Part shown: positions 37,284 to 48,303 of the stretch, piece after piece
Layout of the letters: every line of letters starts with the position of its first letter
Position numbering within the stretch: the first letter of the stretch is position 1
Program-made: the position numbers and the translations under genes
From: a virus
Length of the DNA: 63,000 nucleotides
IMG/VR virus record: IMGVR_UViG_3300042938_000809
Location: 1-63,000 of that record
Reading direction: 5' to 3' (one strand)
Notes under the pieces: model-generated
Seen by the model: only the letters and a program-made list of their open reading frames with translations
The model's database searches: none
Told to the model about the DNA's origin: nothing

Positions 37284-40200
37284 ATGCCAGAATTATTGCA
37301 TGTTTTTTCGGCTGGAAAAATGAACAAGGACTTTGACGAGCGATTAGTTCCAAACGGCGAATATAGAGACGCTTTAAATTTAGAAATAACTGATTCAGAT
37401 GGCGCCAACGTAGGTACATTGCAAAATATGCGCGGCAATATAGAATTAACAAATAAATATTACAATCCGTCAACCGGGGTATTTACACCTTGGTCGACTA
37501 GTTATATTAATGCACTAGCAAACCCTATATGTATTGGTAAGATAATTGACAATACTACCGAAAAAATATATTGGCTTATAGCTTCTGAGAGTGTTAGCGC
37601 TATAGCCGAGTATGACCAAGCAAAAGATTTAATTACCCCTATATTAGTAGATACCCAAAATATATTAAAATTTAGCAAAGACTACTTAATTACCGGCATA
37701 AATATAATTGAGGGGGTTATGTATTTTACAGACTACCAAACAGAGCCAAAGTCTTTAAATATAAATATGTTTAAAGCGTTAAACACTCCTGACTTTCAAA
37801 CGCATACTCAAATATACGGTAGACCATTTGTTGAAAGCGATATAACTGTAATAAAAAAATCTCCATTAACTGCTCCTGCATTGACTGTGGCGGCTTCCTC
37901 TGCTGGAAGTAACCAACCTGGAACAGGAGTTGACCCTGTGTTAACAATATATAATGTAGTTAACCAAGAGAACTTCACTTATATCCCAAATTCCGCGACT
38001 ATAGAGTCATCTCAAGTTTATGTATCAATGCCAACATTCGCAGAGGTAGAAAACGGTACTCCTCAATTTCCATTAATTCCTGGTATAACAGGCATAGTTA
38101 CATTTAATGTAAATATAGAGCCAGTAGCATGGGTGATTGGTAGCATTGTGAATTTAAAAGGTAGTGCCGTAAATGATTTTAATGAGCAGTTTGAATACCA
38201 AGCTAGGTTTCTAGTTACAAATAGGTTTGGGACAACAGTAACAGCCAAAATACTATCTATATCAGAAAATATTAAAAAGTTTAGTTCTCCTATAACATGG
38301 GAATGTGTGTTAGAGGAAAAACAGCCTATGTTTGAATTTAGTTTCCCTAGGTTTTCTTATAGATGGAAATATAAAGACAATTCATTTTCATGTTTGGCCC
38401 CTTTTACAGAGATTGCATTTGTAGGCGGTAAGTTTAAGTATGTTTCTGTAGATGGGTATAATACAGGCATGGTGAATAATCTTAGACTAATAAAGTTAGA
38501 AAATATTGAATGGGGCGATGAGTCAGTTGTAGAGATTGAAATACTATATAAAAACTCAGAAGGCGCTCCAATATATAAAGTAGACTCCTTAAAAGACAGA
38601 ACGGTAAATACGTTTATAGTGGAGTCTGAGGTACTTGGCGCAACTCTAGATTCTTTACAACTGCTAAGACCATGGGACAACGTGCCTAGGAAAGCTAAAG
38701 CTCAGGAGATTGTTGGCAATAGACTAATGTTTGGTAATTATTATCAAAACTACAACGTTAGCACCTCTGGCGTTAATCTATCGTTATCAGAAAGTAGATT
38801 GCCTCACCCAGGAACCGTTAATGAAGCTTTACCAGATGAACCGCCGTATTACGGTAGTATAGACGATCCGTTCCCGTCTATAAAATCAATTAGGACATAT
38901 CAGGCCGGTATAGTTTATAGAGACGTATACGGGAGAGAAACTCCTGTTTTTACAAATAAAACGGCGTCATTTGCTGTTCCTAAAGACTCAGCTAAATTTC
39001 AGAACCGATTATCAATTAGATCTTTGAATGCGCCCCCACCCTGGGCTACGCATTTTAAATATTTTATAAAAGAGACGTCATCTGGGTATTATAATATCGC
39101 TTTGGACAGGTTTTATTTTGCAGAAGACGGAAATGTTTGGTTATCATTTCCTTCCTCTGAAAGAAATAAATTAACAGAAGAAACCTACATAACTATAAAA
39201 AAGCAACACGATAATAGTATAAGTGTATCGGAAGCGGCTAGGTACAAAGTTTTATCTATAGTTAGCGAGGCCCCGGAATTTATATCTACATTTTATAAAA
39301 ACGAAACGTTTTTTACATGTGGCCCAACGTCCGGTTTCCAAACAGGGTTTTTAACAATAAATTTTAATGGGCCTAGCAGTTCGCAAAATAATAAGTTTTA
39401 TACTGGTATTGACTCAAGTAAGTATATTGTAATATCCTCAGGCGGGAATAGTACCGGTAGATACCAAGTAGCATCAGGGGGCCCAACAGGGGCTAACGCT
39501 GCTTACTCAATAACATTAAAAAAGCCATTATCTGAAGACGCCGCATGGCTCGGTACAACTTCTTCTTATACCGGTGCCGTTAATATTGATATATATTCAT
39601 TGCAGCCTGAAAGACTACCTGAGTTTGACGGTAGGTTTTTTGTAAAAATAAATAGAGACTCCGCTTTTGATACCAATATAGTAAACTCCTTTAGAGCACT
39701 TAAAAAAAATTACGCTATTACTAGTGAAATTATAAAAAAAGCTAATAGAGCAGGATTTTCTCCTGGTAATAGTGGTGATTGGGGTGTATATTTCCAAAAC
39801 GACGGAGGACATTGCAACGGTTGGTGGGGCATGTACGACCGTGATTTTAGGCCTAATCAAAAAGGTGGCGCCGCTTGGAATGATCTTTTTGGTATGCCTT
39901 TAGTTGGCTCATCGTACGCATCTATAATGAAATGCGGCATGGGAAACAGGGATTCTTGGGAAGGTTATGGAGCTGAATTTGTAAACACCCAAGCGCAAGC
40001 AGGCGCTTTCTTAAGGCTAGTTAGTAATAACGGAGAAGTATCAAGTGTACCGTACAAAATAGTTAGATCTGCACACGGCGGATCCGTTAGGGGTTATAGA
40101 GACCCTGGTAAAAGCAGTTGTCAATGGAGTAGACAAAATGAAATAGGTGGAAATTATATGCATACACTATCTATGGAGCTAGACCGTCCAATTGACGACT

Positions 40201-43148
40201 CGTGGGCTACTTCCTTAGATAACATTTCGGGTTATCAGATAGTTAGAGAAATTATAAACGATGGTAACAAAATAATATCTTCAAGTAATCCAGCGGTATT
40301 TGAAACTGAACCAATAGAAACTGTTGACTTAGATCTGTATTATTCTGCTTCGAACAATTTCCCAATTGCTGAACACTCAGACGAAAAAATACTATCGTGG
40401 CATAATTGTTATTCTTATGGCTCAGGTGTTGAGTCAAATAGAATAAGAGATGACTTCAATGCGCCTACAATGGACAAAGGTCCGGTAGTTTCAACTGTAC
40501 TTAATGTACCTTACGCGGAAGAAATTAAGCTTAATGGGATAATTTATTCTGGGATATTTAATTCTATTTCAGGGGTAAATAATTTAAACCAATTTGTACA
40601 AGCTGACACTATAACTAAAAATCTAAATCCTTATTACGGCAGCATACAAGCATTGCTAGCAAGAGATACTGACCTTATAACTTTTTGTGAGGACAAAATA
40701 TTAAACATATTAGCAAATAAAGATGCTTTATATAATGCTGATGGCAATCAGCAATTAATTGGTTCCAATTCTGTATTAGGGCAAACAACTCCATACGTTG
40801 GTGAATTTGGCATATCTAAAAACCCGGAATCTTTAGCTAGTTATGGGTTTAGAACATACTTTACAGATAGAGCAAGGGGGACTGTGCTTAGGTTATCCAG
40901 GGACGGTTTAGAGCCTATCGGAGACAAAGGCATGACAACTTTCTTCTTTGACAATTTACCAGTTAACAAAAATTTAATAGGTGTTTTTGACGACAGTAAA
41001 GGTACTTATACACTTACATTAGATAACTTAACTCCAGCTTGGCAAAAGCTTCTCGCTAAAGGAGAGTTTGATAGAACAAATCCTGATTGTGCAGAATGGG
41101 AACCTGCGGCTGAAGACCTAACTCTTAATACTACCGTTGTGTTCAAAGAGAATGCAGATGGCTGGACTAGTAGAATGTCTTTTATACCGGAGAATGGTGT
41201 GTCTTTAAACTCTATATTCTATACCTTCAAAAATGGTAGGATATGGAGACATAATGATAGTGCTGTTCCTTATAATAATTTTTATAATGTTCAGTATGAT
41301 TCTTCTGTCAACGTACTAATTAATGATGAGTTTGCCTCTGTAAAAGGGTTCAAAACATTAAACTACACAGGATCAGAATCTCGGGAATATGTTTATACAA
41401 TAGCTGGCAGCGCTAGAAAATATTCTATAGCAGAAATACAAGCCAATAATTTAATGCCAATTGATTTTACTACAAATAAAGGGTGGTATGCAAATTACAT
41501 TGTAACTGACTTACAAGAAGGTAAAATAAAAGAATTTATAAAAAAAGAAGGTAAATACTTTAATTACATAAAAGGATTATCTACATTCTTCAATACAAAC
41601 TGCGACAACAATGTTAGTTCATCTGAATTTGCCGTACAAGGAATTGGCAGTGCTTCTTTAATAACAGGCGATACTATTAAAACTGAATACAATGTTAATG
41701 TATTTGCTAGCTCTAGCTGTTTCCAATATATTGTTCCACCAACTCTTGTCCCGCAATCTTTTATCGGTCTTGAGGATCAAGTAGGGGTGTATAGCATAGG
41801 GCAAACAAATGAATGTTCTTCAGGTATAATAATACAACTTGTTAATAACAATACTAATAATGGTACGTTAAGTGCTATTAATCCTAATGGGTCATTTACA
41901 TTTACCCCAAACCCAAATTACAATGGGCCAGCCGGGTCATTCACTGTAACCGCATGCTGCGGTAACTTATGTAGCGAACCAACGGTGGTGACTTTACACA
42001 TTGATCCAGTTGCTGACAATCCTTATTTTACAACCACACACCCTACTTTAACAGGTTTAGGCGTTGGTGATTGTTGGGAATATCCTGTAATAGGAATAGC
42101 TTCTGTTGATTACGCTAGTACAGATTTAATTATACAGACACCTGTTGTTGGATTGCCAGCGTGGATGAGCCAACCGCAACCGCTCAATGATGGCAGCGGT
42201 GATTGGTATATACCTCAAAGTTGTGTACCCCCAGATCAAGCGGCCGGGACTATTGATTTTACACTAGTTGTAGAGGATCCAATAGGGAATACTGGCGAAC
42301 AACAAGTTACAGGCGATACTTTAGTTGAAGCTTTATTAGCTTTAGAGTTTATAGGTTCATCAACAAGCATTATTGCAACAGCACAAACATGGACTAACCC
42401 GGACGATCCAACTGAAGTTGTAGTCCAAAGACCTAGGGACGTTAATTCTGGGCATGGTTGCAATAGAGGTTGCTATAGAGTAGTCGCTAATAAACAAATT
42501 AACGGCGGATTAGTAATCGGTAGAATTTGGAATAGCAATGGCGGTAAAAAAGGCACTGCAACAGTCCCAGGTACGCCTGGGTCAGGAGAATATTATAACA
42601 CATTTACGTTAAGCCCACTGGGAATACCAAATAGTCCATCGCAAGATCCTATTGCTTGGGCAGGAACGCCTGCCGCTTTAGCTCAAGGTAATTTAGATAG
42701 TTTAGGCAATCCTATAAATTATATGTATAAAAATAGCGAACCTGAATGGGGAACTGATCCTGCAAACAGCAAACAAAGATATGTAACTACATTGCACATG
42801 CCTGCAACTGGAGGGAATAATGGGCAAGGTGGTAACAGATATAGTTATTTAAAAATTACTCAAGCAGATGCGGATAATATAGTTGCAAACTATGCGGACC
42901 CAGCTAATCCTAGCCACATAACATTTACGATTGAACCAGATACTTATAGCCCCGACGGAGTAATAAACACACATGGTACTTCTGTATGGTTCCAAATATT
43001 TAAAGCGGGATCAACAGCTGGTTATGCTGGCGGTTCAGAAGTATTTAGTAATGGTCTATTAACAAATTGTTCATACAATTATGTTTGTGATCCAGCCGCG
43101 TTCCCTAAGATAAAAATAGATGTTCTAACAGGAAGTATAATACCTTAA
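37284..43148 (+). CDS. Giant tail (nozzle/stabilisation) protein with C-terminal adhesin modules
   Basis: 1954 residues. The N-terminus (GKMNKDFDERLVPNGEYRDA, then NLEITDSDGANVGTLQNMRG) is a widespread opening of tail nozzle or stabilisation proteins. The bulk is beta rich. From about residue 1490, IGLEDQVGVYSIGQ and GSFTFTPNPNYNGPAGSFTV form Ig/cadherin-like repeats. The last 220 residues (from about LEFIGSSTSIIATAQ) resemble the C-terminus of the next protein, including GHGCNRGCYRVVAN and a DTYSPDG segment. It probably builds the tail body and carries surface-binding domains. Confidence 0.62.
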   Translation: MPELLHVFSAGKMNKDFDERLVPNGEYRDALNLEITDSDGANVGTLQNMRGNIELTNKYYNPSTGVFTPWSTSYINALANPICIGKIIDNTTEKIYWLIASESVSAIAEYDQAKDLITPILVDTQNILKFSKDYLITGINIIEGVMYFTDYQTEPKSLNINMFKALNTPDFQTHTQIYGRPFVESDITVIKKSPLTAPALTVAASSAGSNQPGTGVDPVLTIYNVVNQENFTYIPNSATIESSQVYVSMPTFAEVENGTPQFPLIPGITGIVTFNVNIEPVAWVIGSIVNLKGSAVNDFNEQFEYQARFLVTNRFGTTVTAKILSISENIKKFSSPITWECVLEEKQPMFEFSFPRFSYRWKYKDNSFSCLAPFTEIAFVGGKFKYVSVDGYNTGMVNNLRLIKLENIEWGDESVVEIEILYKNSEGAPIYKVDSLKDRTVNTFIVESEVLGATLDSLQLLRPWDNVPRKAKAQEIVGNRLMFGNYYQNYNVSTSGVNLSLSESRLPHPGTVNEALPDEPPYYGSIDDPFPSIKSIRTYQAGIVYRDVYGRETPVFTNKTASFAVPKDSAKFQNRLSIRSLNAPPPWATHFKYFIKETSSGYYNIALDRFYFAEDGNVWLSFPSSERNKLTEETYITIKKQHDNSISVSEAARYKVLSIVSEAPEFISTFYKNETFFTCGPTSGFQTGFLTINFNGPSSSQNNKFYTGIDSSKYIVISSGGNSTGRYQVASGGPTGANAAYSITLKKPLSEDAAWLGTTSSYTGAVNIDIYSLQPERLPEFDGRFFVKINRDSAFDTNIVNSFRALKKNYAITSEIIKKANRAGFSPGNSGDWGVYFQNDGGHCNGWWGMYDRDFRPNQKGGAAWNDLFGMPLVGSSYASIMKCGMGNRDSWEGYGAEFVNTQAQAGAFLRLVSNNGEVSSVPYKIVRSAHGGSVRGYRDPGKSSCQWSRQNEIGGNYMHTLSMELDRPIDDSWATSLDNISGYQIVREIINDGNKIISSSNPAVFETEPIETVDLDLYYSASNNFPIAEHSDEKILSWHNCYSYGSGVESNRIRDDFNAPTMDKGPVVSTVLNVPYAEEIKLNGIIYSGIFNSISGVNNLNQFVQADTITKNLNPYYGSIQALLARDTDLITFCEDKILNILANKDALYNADGNQQLIGSNSVLGQTTPYVGEFGISKNPESLASYGFRTYFTDRARGTVLRLSRDGLEPIGDKGMTTFFFDNLPVNKNLIGVFDDSKGTYTLTLDNLTPAWQKLLAKGEFDRTNPDCAEWEPAAEDLTLNTTVVFKENADGWTSRMSFIPENGVSLNSIFYTFKNGRIWRHNDSAVPYNNFYNVQYDSSVNVLINDEFASVKGFKTLNYTGSESREYVYTIAGSARKYSIAEIQANNLMPIDFTTNKGWYANYIVTDLQEGKIKEFIKKEGKYFNYIKGLSTFFNTNCDNNVSSSEFAVQGIGSASLITGDTIKTEYNVNVFASSSCFQYIVPPTLVPQSFIGLEDQVGVYSIGQTNECSSGIIIQLVNNNTNNGTLSAINPNGSFTFTPNPNYNGPAGSFTVTACCGNLCSEPTVVTLHIDPVADNPYFTTTHPTLTGLGVGDCWEYPVIGIASVDYASTDLIIQTPVVGLPAWMSQPQPLNDGSGDWYIPQSCVPPDQAAGTIDFTLVVEDPIGNTGEQQVTGDTLVEALLALEFIGSSTSIIATAQTWTNPDDPTEVVVQRPRDVNSGHGCNRGCYRVVANKQINGGLVIGRIWNSNGGKKGTATVPGTPGSGEYYNTFTLSPLGIPNSPSQDPIAWAGTPAALAQGNLDSLGNPINYMYKNSEPEWGTDPANSKQRYVTTLHMPATGGNNGQGGNRYSYLKITQADADNIVANYADPANPSHITFTIEPDTYSPDGVINTHGTSVWFQIFKAGSTAGYAGGSEVFSNGLLTNCSYNYVCDPAAFPKIKIDVLTGSIIP

Positions 43149-43165
43149 TAATAAAAAACAAATAT

Positions 43166-46100
43166 ATGGTCACAGTTTTTGACAATTTTACTATAAGTAA
43201 GACTGGCTTTCCAGAATCGGTCGGCAATAATGTAGTAACTGATAACCCTCAAGCAATACTATTAATAACACCTAATACTGGATACTCTGTGTTAGCTGAA
43301 AACTTTAATATTACTTTGCCCCTGCCTAGTAATGTAACTAGTGTTAGTTTTATACAGGCCGGCAATTTGGTGGAATGTATAGTTACTTTTAATAATCCTT
43401 TTATAATGCCTGCTAGTGATGTTGAAATTGGGTTATGTTTAACGGGGCTAGCTCGTGCTGTGGAGTACAGTGTTGCAGGATTAATAAACGTTACTAAAAC
43501 GAACGCTACATCCAGCCCTGCAAATCTTAGCTTTAATATATCTGAAAACTTTAACCATGTTTCTGTGGCAAAAACTGTAACACTGACAGCCACCAGTGGT
43601 TTTTATTTTCCGGTTGAACCTACGTTAATTCAGACTACTGGAGACACTTCTATATTTTCTATAGCTGACTCTAAAGTTTTTGATATTGCAGGAAGATTGT
43701 TATCAAAAACATTTACAATAAGTTGTACTATGCCTAACTACAACTCCTTAAATAACATATTCCAAGCTGTTGCTGAGGGAATACAAATATTTACGCCTGT
43801 TCCATCAATAACGGCTTATAGTATTAGATCTACTGTTTTCCCATTAAATGGAGAAACAAGAGACCTATTAATATATGGTGGTTATTCGGGCAATTGGACA
43901 TTGACTACTACATTACCTATACTACAAACAGGACCACCGGATCCTATAACAGGTATAATACCTTACGGCACTAGTGCGTCTGGACAAGTAGGCCCTACTG
44001 GATTTTCTACAATATCCATACAAGTACCTAGCGTAACAGCTAGTGCATCTTATTCAATAGCGCTAAGTGGCGATTTAATTAACCCTTTCCCGCAATCTAA
44101 TCCTATAATACTGAACCAATATGGGAATGTAACTATAACGTATATAATAAACAATTCCGCTTTCTTTACTAATAATGGGAATAAGACTAATTCAGGACCA
44201 TCTTTTACTGTCCCAATAAACGGAGCCGATGGAGAATTAAATAATTTTAATTGGGATATAACCCCCTCAAATGGATATGGCTTGATGCTGATTAATCAGC
44301 CTAGCGTTCCAGGATTTGATCCTATTGGAGGCACCCCTTCTAGTGCAAATAATATTATCAATATAAGTAATATAGTAGCCGCACAAGTATCAAGTAGTTT
44401 AATAACAGTTAACGTCACAGGGAGCGTTGGAATATATGGGACAGCGTCCATAGACACAACGTTAGATTTAGGAGGTATTATAGCATATATAGATACTAAT
44501 GGCGCGTCTAATGTGGCTGCAACTACCGCTACATCAGGCGGTAGTGTATTATTACCAGGTGGTAGCGGAATAATTGGCATAAAAGGTTTGTGTTATAGCA
44601 CTTCACCATTACCGACCATCGCTGATTCAATAATGCCTGCTGGTACTGGTTTTGGAACATTTACTTCAAACTTGACCGGGCTTGATGGCTCTACGCTTTA
44701 TTACACAAGAGCTTATGCCTATGACTCAACTGGCACTAATGTTTTCTATGGCCCTGAAAAAACGTTTACTACGCTACCTGAATTAGAAGCATTACCTACA
44801 ACTTTCGTAACAAATGAAGATACTAACTTTACAATACAATTATTAAGCATGTCAGTTGGCCCCCCACCAGACTTCGTGATAACATCTTTACCTGATCCAT
44901 TGCAGGGAGATATATATGACCCGGGTACAGGTTTAAAAATAGCGACTGTGCCATATACACTAGTTAACTCTGGATCAACAGTATTATTTGATCCCGCGCT
45001 AGATTACTTTGGCAATGTTGACCCATTTAATTTCAAGCTATATCAAAATCCAGATGATAGTAATATAGCCGCGGTTACAGGTATAGTACTAGCCGTTAAT
45101 GATTCTCCTATATTTATGCAATCAGCTCCGTTATACGACGGAATACCTGGTGGAACATATACGTACGTAGGATATGTAACTGACCCAGATACTCCAGATG
45201 CTCAATTAGTTGTAACTTTTGTACCAACAATATTGACGCCGTCTTTACCTTCAGGATGGACATTTGCACAAACCCCCGGTACTAATCAATTCACGCTTAC
45301 AGGGCCTGTTCCTTCCGGGGCAACTTACAGTATAACATTGCAAGTATCTGATGGAACACTTGTAACTCAACAACAAGTAGAAGTTAATGCGGTATTCGCT
45401 ACATTATCCAGTATGGAGTTTAAATTAGAATTTATAAAGGCTCAAATACCAGCAGGCGGATTTGGACAATCGCCAAAAACAACTAGTCCTATAGTATTAA
45501 GTTCACAGCCAAACTATGGTGTTAGTGGTGGTTTTAATAATAATCATACTTGTAATAGAGCACAATTTAATTTAGTTGCAGGAGTATATGCAAACGTAAG
45601 TGGCGGTCAATGGCAATGGACAGATTTAGGAAAAGGTAGTTTAAACAATGTTGTGCCGGGCTCAAGTGATACTTACAATGTTTATGATTTCGTAATTCCA
45701 ATATTAGCCTCGAATCCATATATCCAAACTGGTGTAACCAATATATTAACCCCCCCATATTGTCCAACATCGGCATGTAATTATATAAACAATTCTGCAC
45801 TACAAGTAGATTTAGGTAACTTACTTAGTAAAGATTTTGTAAATGGCACTCCATCTACATATTACAATTCTACAACCGCAACTATAGCCAATGGAACTGA
45901 TAGAGGCAGTTATTTTGATATATCAACAGCAGAAGCAACTGCATTAGCAATTGCATCAAATTGGGGAGGTTCTGGTAATGTTAATAGAGGAGTAGTTAAA
46001 TTTAAACTAATACCTAACTCTTATTCTTCTATTACAGCTGGGTTAGCAAACTATCATTCTGATTCAAGTTGGTTAAAAGTATTTAAGAAAAACTCTGCTG

Positions 46101-46210
46101 GAACTAATCAAGAAGAAGTTTTAGTTGGCGGTAAAAGTTTCTTATTAACTGCTTCTGTAGTAATAACAGTTGATATATTAAATAATGATGTATCAGTAGG
46201 TACTACATAA
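43166..46210 (+). CDS. Large adhesin-like protein, paralogous C-terminus
   Basis: 1014 residues, beta rich, Thr/Ser/Asn rich. A fibronectin-like part includes GLCYSTSPLPTIADS and YYTRAYAYDSTGTNVFYG. A cadherin-like stretch begins near residue 540 (TNEDTNFTIQLLS, DYFGNVDPFNFKLY). The last 210 residues parallel those of the preceding giant protein: HTCNRAQFNLVAG, then IPNSY-type and SDSSWLKVFKK segments. Likely a tail spike or a second receptor-binding protein. Confidence 0.6.
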   Translation: MVTVFDNFTISKTGFPESVGNNVVTDNPQAILLITPNTGYSVLAENFNITLPLPSNVTSVSFIQAGNLVECIVTFNNPFIMPASDVEIGLCLTGLARAVEYSVAGLINVTKTNATSSPANLSFNISENFNHVSVAKTVTLTATSGFYFPVEPTLIQTTGDTSIFSIADSKVFDIAGRLLSKTFTISCTMPNYNSLNNIFQAVAEGIQIFTPVPSITAYSIRSTVFPLNGETRDLLIYGGYSGNWTLTTTLPILQTGPPDPITGIIPYGTSASGQVGPTGFSTISIQVPSVTASASYSIALSGDLINPFPQSNPIILNQYGNVTITYIINNSAFFTNNGNKTNSGPSFTVPINGADGELNNFNWDITPSNGYGLMLINQPSVPGFDPIGGTPSSANNIINISNIVAAQVSSSLITVNVTGSVGIYGTASIDTTLDLGGIIAYIDTNGASNVAATTATSGGSVLLPGGSGIIGIKGLCYSTSPLPTIADSIMPAGTGFGTFTSNLTGLDGSTLYYTRAYAYDSTGTNVFYGPEKTFTTLPELEALPTTFVTNEDTNFTIQLLSMSVGPPPDFVITSLPDPLQGDIYDPGTGLKIATVPYTLVNSGSTVLFDPALDYFGNVDPFNFKLYQNPDDSNIAAVTGIVLAVNDSPIFMQSAPLYDGIPGGTYTYVGYVTDPDTPDAQLVVTFVPTILTPSLPSGWTFAQTPGTNQFTLTGPVPSGATYSITLQVSDGTLVTQQQVEVNAVFATLSSMEFKLEFIKAQIPAGGFGQSPKTTSPIVLSSQPNYGVSGGFNNNHTCNRAQFNLVAGVYANVSGGQWQWTDLGKGSLNNVVPGSSDTYNVYDFVIPILASNPYIQTGVTNILTPPYCPTSACNYINNSALQVDLGNLLSKDFVNGTPSTYYNSTTATIANGTDRGSYFDISTAEATALAIASNWGGSGNVNRGVVKFKLIPNSYSSITAGLANYHSDSSWLKVFKKNSAGTNQEEVLVGGKSFLLTASVVITVDILNNDVSVGTT

Positions 46211-46220
46211 TATAAATAAT
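46211..46220 (+). promoter_or_regulatory. TATAAATAAT, possible late promoter core
   Basis: Third copy of this decamer outside coding sequence in the plus-strand block, 13 bp before the ATG at 46234. The second is at 35632-35641, 10 bp before 35652. Confidence 0.28.
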
Positions 46221-46233
46221 ATAAAAAATAGAC

Positions 46234-46560
46234 ATGGATTCAATAACACTAAATTTCCCCAATCCAATAAATGTATCTGTACAGGTTGGGGATACCGCTT
46301 ATTACAACGACGATATAAATGGTGATGTACTGAACTTAATAGGTACCATTACAGCGGTATCAATGTACTCCTTTGATGTAGATATATTACCTTCCGCTCC
46401 TCGCCCAACCACTTCTAGCTTCATATTGTTTAGCAAAACTAATGATACTAATGTAAGTGCAGTTGTTGGGTATTATGCAGAAGTACAACTTAGAAATGAT
46501 TCTACTAAAGCAATAGAAATGTACTCGATTGCTTCTGAAGTATTTGAGAGTAGTAAATAG
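46234..46560 (+). CDS. Hypothetical small virion-region protein
   Basis: 108 residues, beta rich (VSVQVGDTAYYNDDINGDVL, TITAVSMYSFDVDI), acidic, no cysteine. A small tail-associated beta-sandwich is plausible. No family recognised. Confidence 0.55.
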   Translation: MDSITLNFPNPINVSVQVGDTAYYNDDINGDVLNLIGTITAVSMYSFDVDILPSAPRPTTSSFILFSKTNDTNVSAVVGYYAEVQLRNDSTKAIEMYSIASEVFESSK

Positions 46561-46607
46561 CGCGTAATTATAACAATAATAGTAATAACAAGATAATAAA
46601 TAGATAT

Positions 46608-47210
46608 ATGGTAGGATTAGCAAGTGCAATTGGCACTGGAGTGCAAGGACTAATGGGTATTGCCGGTGGTATAATCGGTAGTAAAAAAAGAAAGAAAGAG
46701 CAAAGAGCTGCGCAGGCAGAATACAACCAAAATAAAGCTAGGTTTAATAATCTAGATACATCTAATATATATGCTAACCAGCAAAATATGTATGAAGACT
46801 CTACTGTTAACCTTAAGGAAGCAGAGTTCACTAAGCAACAACAAATGCAAAGCCAGTCTAATATAATGGGTGGTATGAACCAAGCAGCTGGCGGAAGTGG
46901 AATTGCAGCAATGGCTCAAGCTTTAGCTAATCAGTCTTCAGCAGATGCTCAAAGTGCTAGTGTATCAATTGGTAATCAAGAAGCTGCTAACCAAAGCAAT
47001 TTCCAAGCAGCTGCAACAAACATACAATCACAAAAGCTAGCGGGTGAAGAATCATCACGTGAGCAAGAACTAAATAAAACTTCCACATTGTTAGGTATGT
47101 CGCAAAGCAGGTTAGGTGCTGCTAATGCAGCCAGAGCAGCTGCAACATCATCTATTATGGGGGGAATTGGAACATTGGCCGGTGGAGCTGAGAAATTTTT
47201 TGGTAAATAA
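46608..47210 (+). CDS. Putative internal virion protein
   Basis: 200 residues. A glycine-rich hydrophobic start (LASAIGTGVQGLMGIAGGII) is followed by a basic stretch (SKKRKKEQRAAQAEY) and a long Gln/Asn/Ala/Ser-rich helix. This is the composition of ejection proteins that enter the cell with phage DNA. It is followed by two more such genes. Confidence 0.6.
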   Translation: MVGLASAIGTGVQGLMGIAGGIIGSKKRKKEQRAAQAEYNQNKARFNNLDTSNIYANQQNMYEDSTVNLKEAEFTKQQQMQSQSNIMGGMNQAAGGSGIAAMAQALANQSSADAQSASVSIGNQEAANQSNFQAAATNIQSQKLAGEESSREQELNKTSTLLGMSQSRLGAANAARAAATSSIMGGIGTLAGGAEKFFGK

Positions 47211-47223
47211 ATAAAGTTTAATA

Positions 47224-48300
47224 ATGGAAGAAATAGAAGAAAAACCAGTAGCTCAAGAAGAAACAACGGACCAATCTACAACACAATTGCCAGAAGATGA
47301 CAACGCGAGCACTGCTGAGTACATCGAGAAACTAAATACAGGAGGGGCTAAGTTAGGCATGCCCCCAGGATCTAAAGCCAAAATAAATTCTTATTTAATA
47401 GGATTAAGACGGAAGTATGCTGACGCAGCTTCAAGATTAAGAATACTTAACTCTAACTCTCCTGAATACCAAGAGCACGTAGCTACCATGAATAGCGTTA
47501 ACCAAGCTATGGTAACTTTAGCGGACCAAGTCGATTCTTTTAAAGAGAATCAAGTTGGGTATATTCAGGATTTTGATAACAATGCATTGTCAAAAGCGGA
47601 CGAAATAGAGGGTAAAGCATCTGCTATTAGTAAACTATATAGAGGAGCATTAGATTTAGAAATAAACGAAGACGGCACATTAAACTTTGGAATGGACGGG
47701 AAATATGCACCCTACTCAGCAATAGCTAAACACGCAGTTAAGGACTTCAAGACCGCTGATAAGATATTGAAGTTAACAAATGATATGTACGAAACGAAGG
47801 AGCCAATGGGTTCTGCCCGTAAAAACTTAGTATTAAACCAAGTTAAAGGATTGATACAAGAAGGAGGCAGGGAGAGTGTAATATCCATGATTAATGACGG
47901 GTTAATTCCAGGTTTTGAAAATGTTAAAATACCTCAAGAATTATATAAGAGAGAAAATTATGGTAAGTTAGAACAATTCTTTTTAGACAAAGTTACTAAC
48001 GGACTTGCTGCTGCGGCTGAAGCTGGATATAGCGATAAGTTAGTTAAAGAAACCGGTAGCCATAGTAGAAGTTTAGATTATCAAGAACAACAAAGACAAG
48101 CCGCATACAATTTCAAAGTTAAACATCCTAATCCTAATAAGCGATCAGGTGGTAGCAGCGGAGGCAGTGGCAAAGGAAGTACGGATAAAATGTCATTAGC
48201 CGAAAGAAAAGCAGCAACTCAATTTGAATTGGCATTTGCAAAAGCTAAGAAAGGACAAAAAGTTAAAGGACCAGACGGAAAATACTACGAAAAAAAATAA
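47224..48300 (+). CDS. Putative internal virion (ejection) protein
   Basis: 358 residues. Acidic N-terminus, then a long helical body (KINSYLIGLRRKYADAASRL), and a Gly/Ser-rich linker (RSGGSSGGSGKGS) followed by a basic C-terminal helix. The shape matches the middle ejection protein of short-tailed phages. Its stop is 3 bp before the giant gene. Confidence 0.58.
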   Translation: MEEIEEKPVAQEETTDQSTTQLPEDDNASTAEYIEKLNTGGAKLGMPPGSKAKINSYLIGLRRKYADAASRLRILNSNSPEYQEHVATMNSVNQAMVTLADQVDSFKENQVGYIQDFDNNALSKADEIEGKASAISKLYRGALDLEINEDGTLNFGMDGKYAPYSAIAKHAVKDFKTADKILKLTNDMYETKEPMGSARKNLVLNQVKGLIQEGGRESVISMINDGLIPGFENVKIPQELYKRENYGKLEQFFLDKVTNGLAAAAEAGYSDKLVKETGSHSRSLDYQEQQRQAAYNFKVKHPNPNKRSGGSSGGSGKGSTDKMSLAERKAATQFELAFAKAKKGQKVKGPDGKYYEKK

Positions 48301-48303
48301 TAT

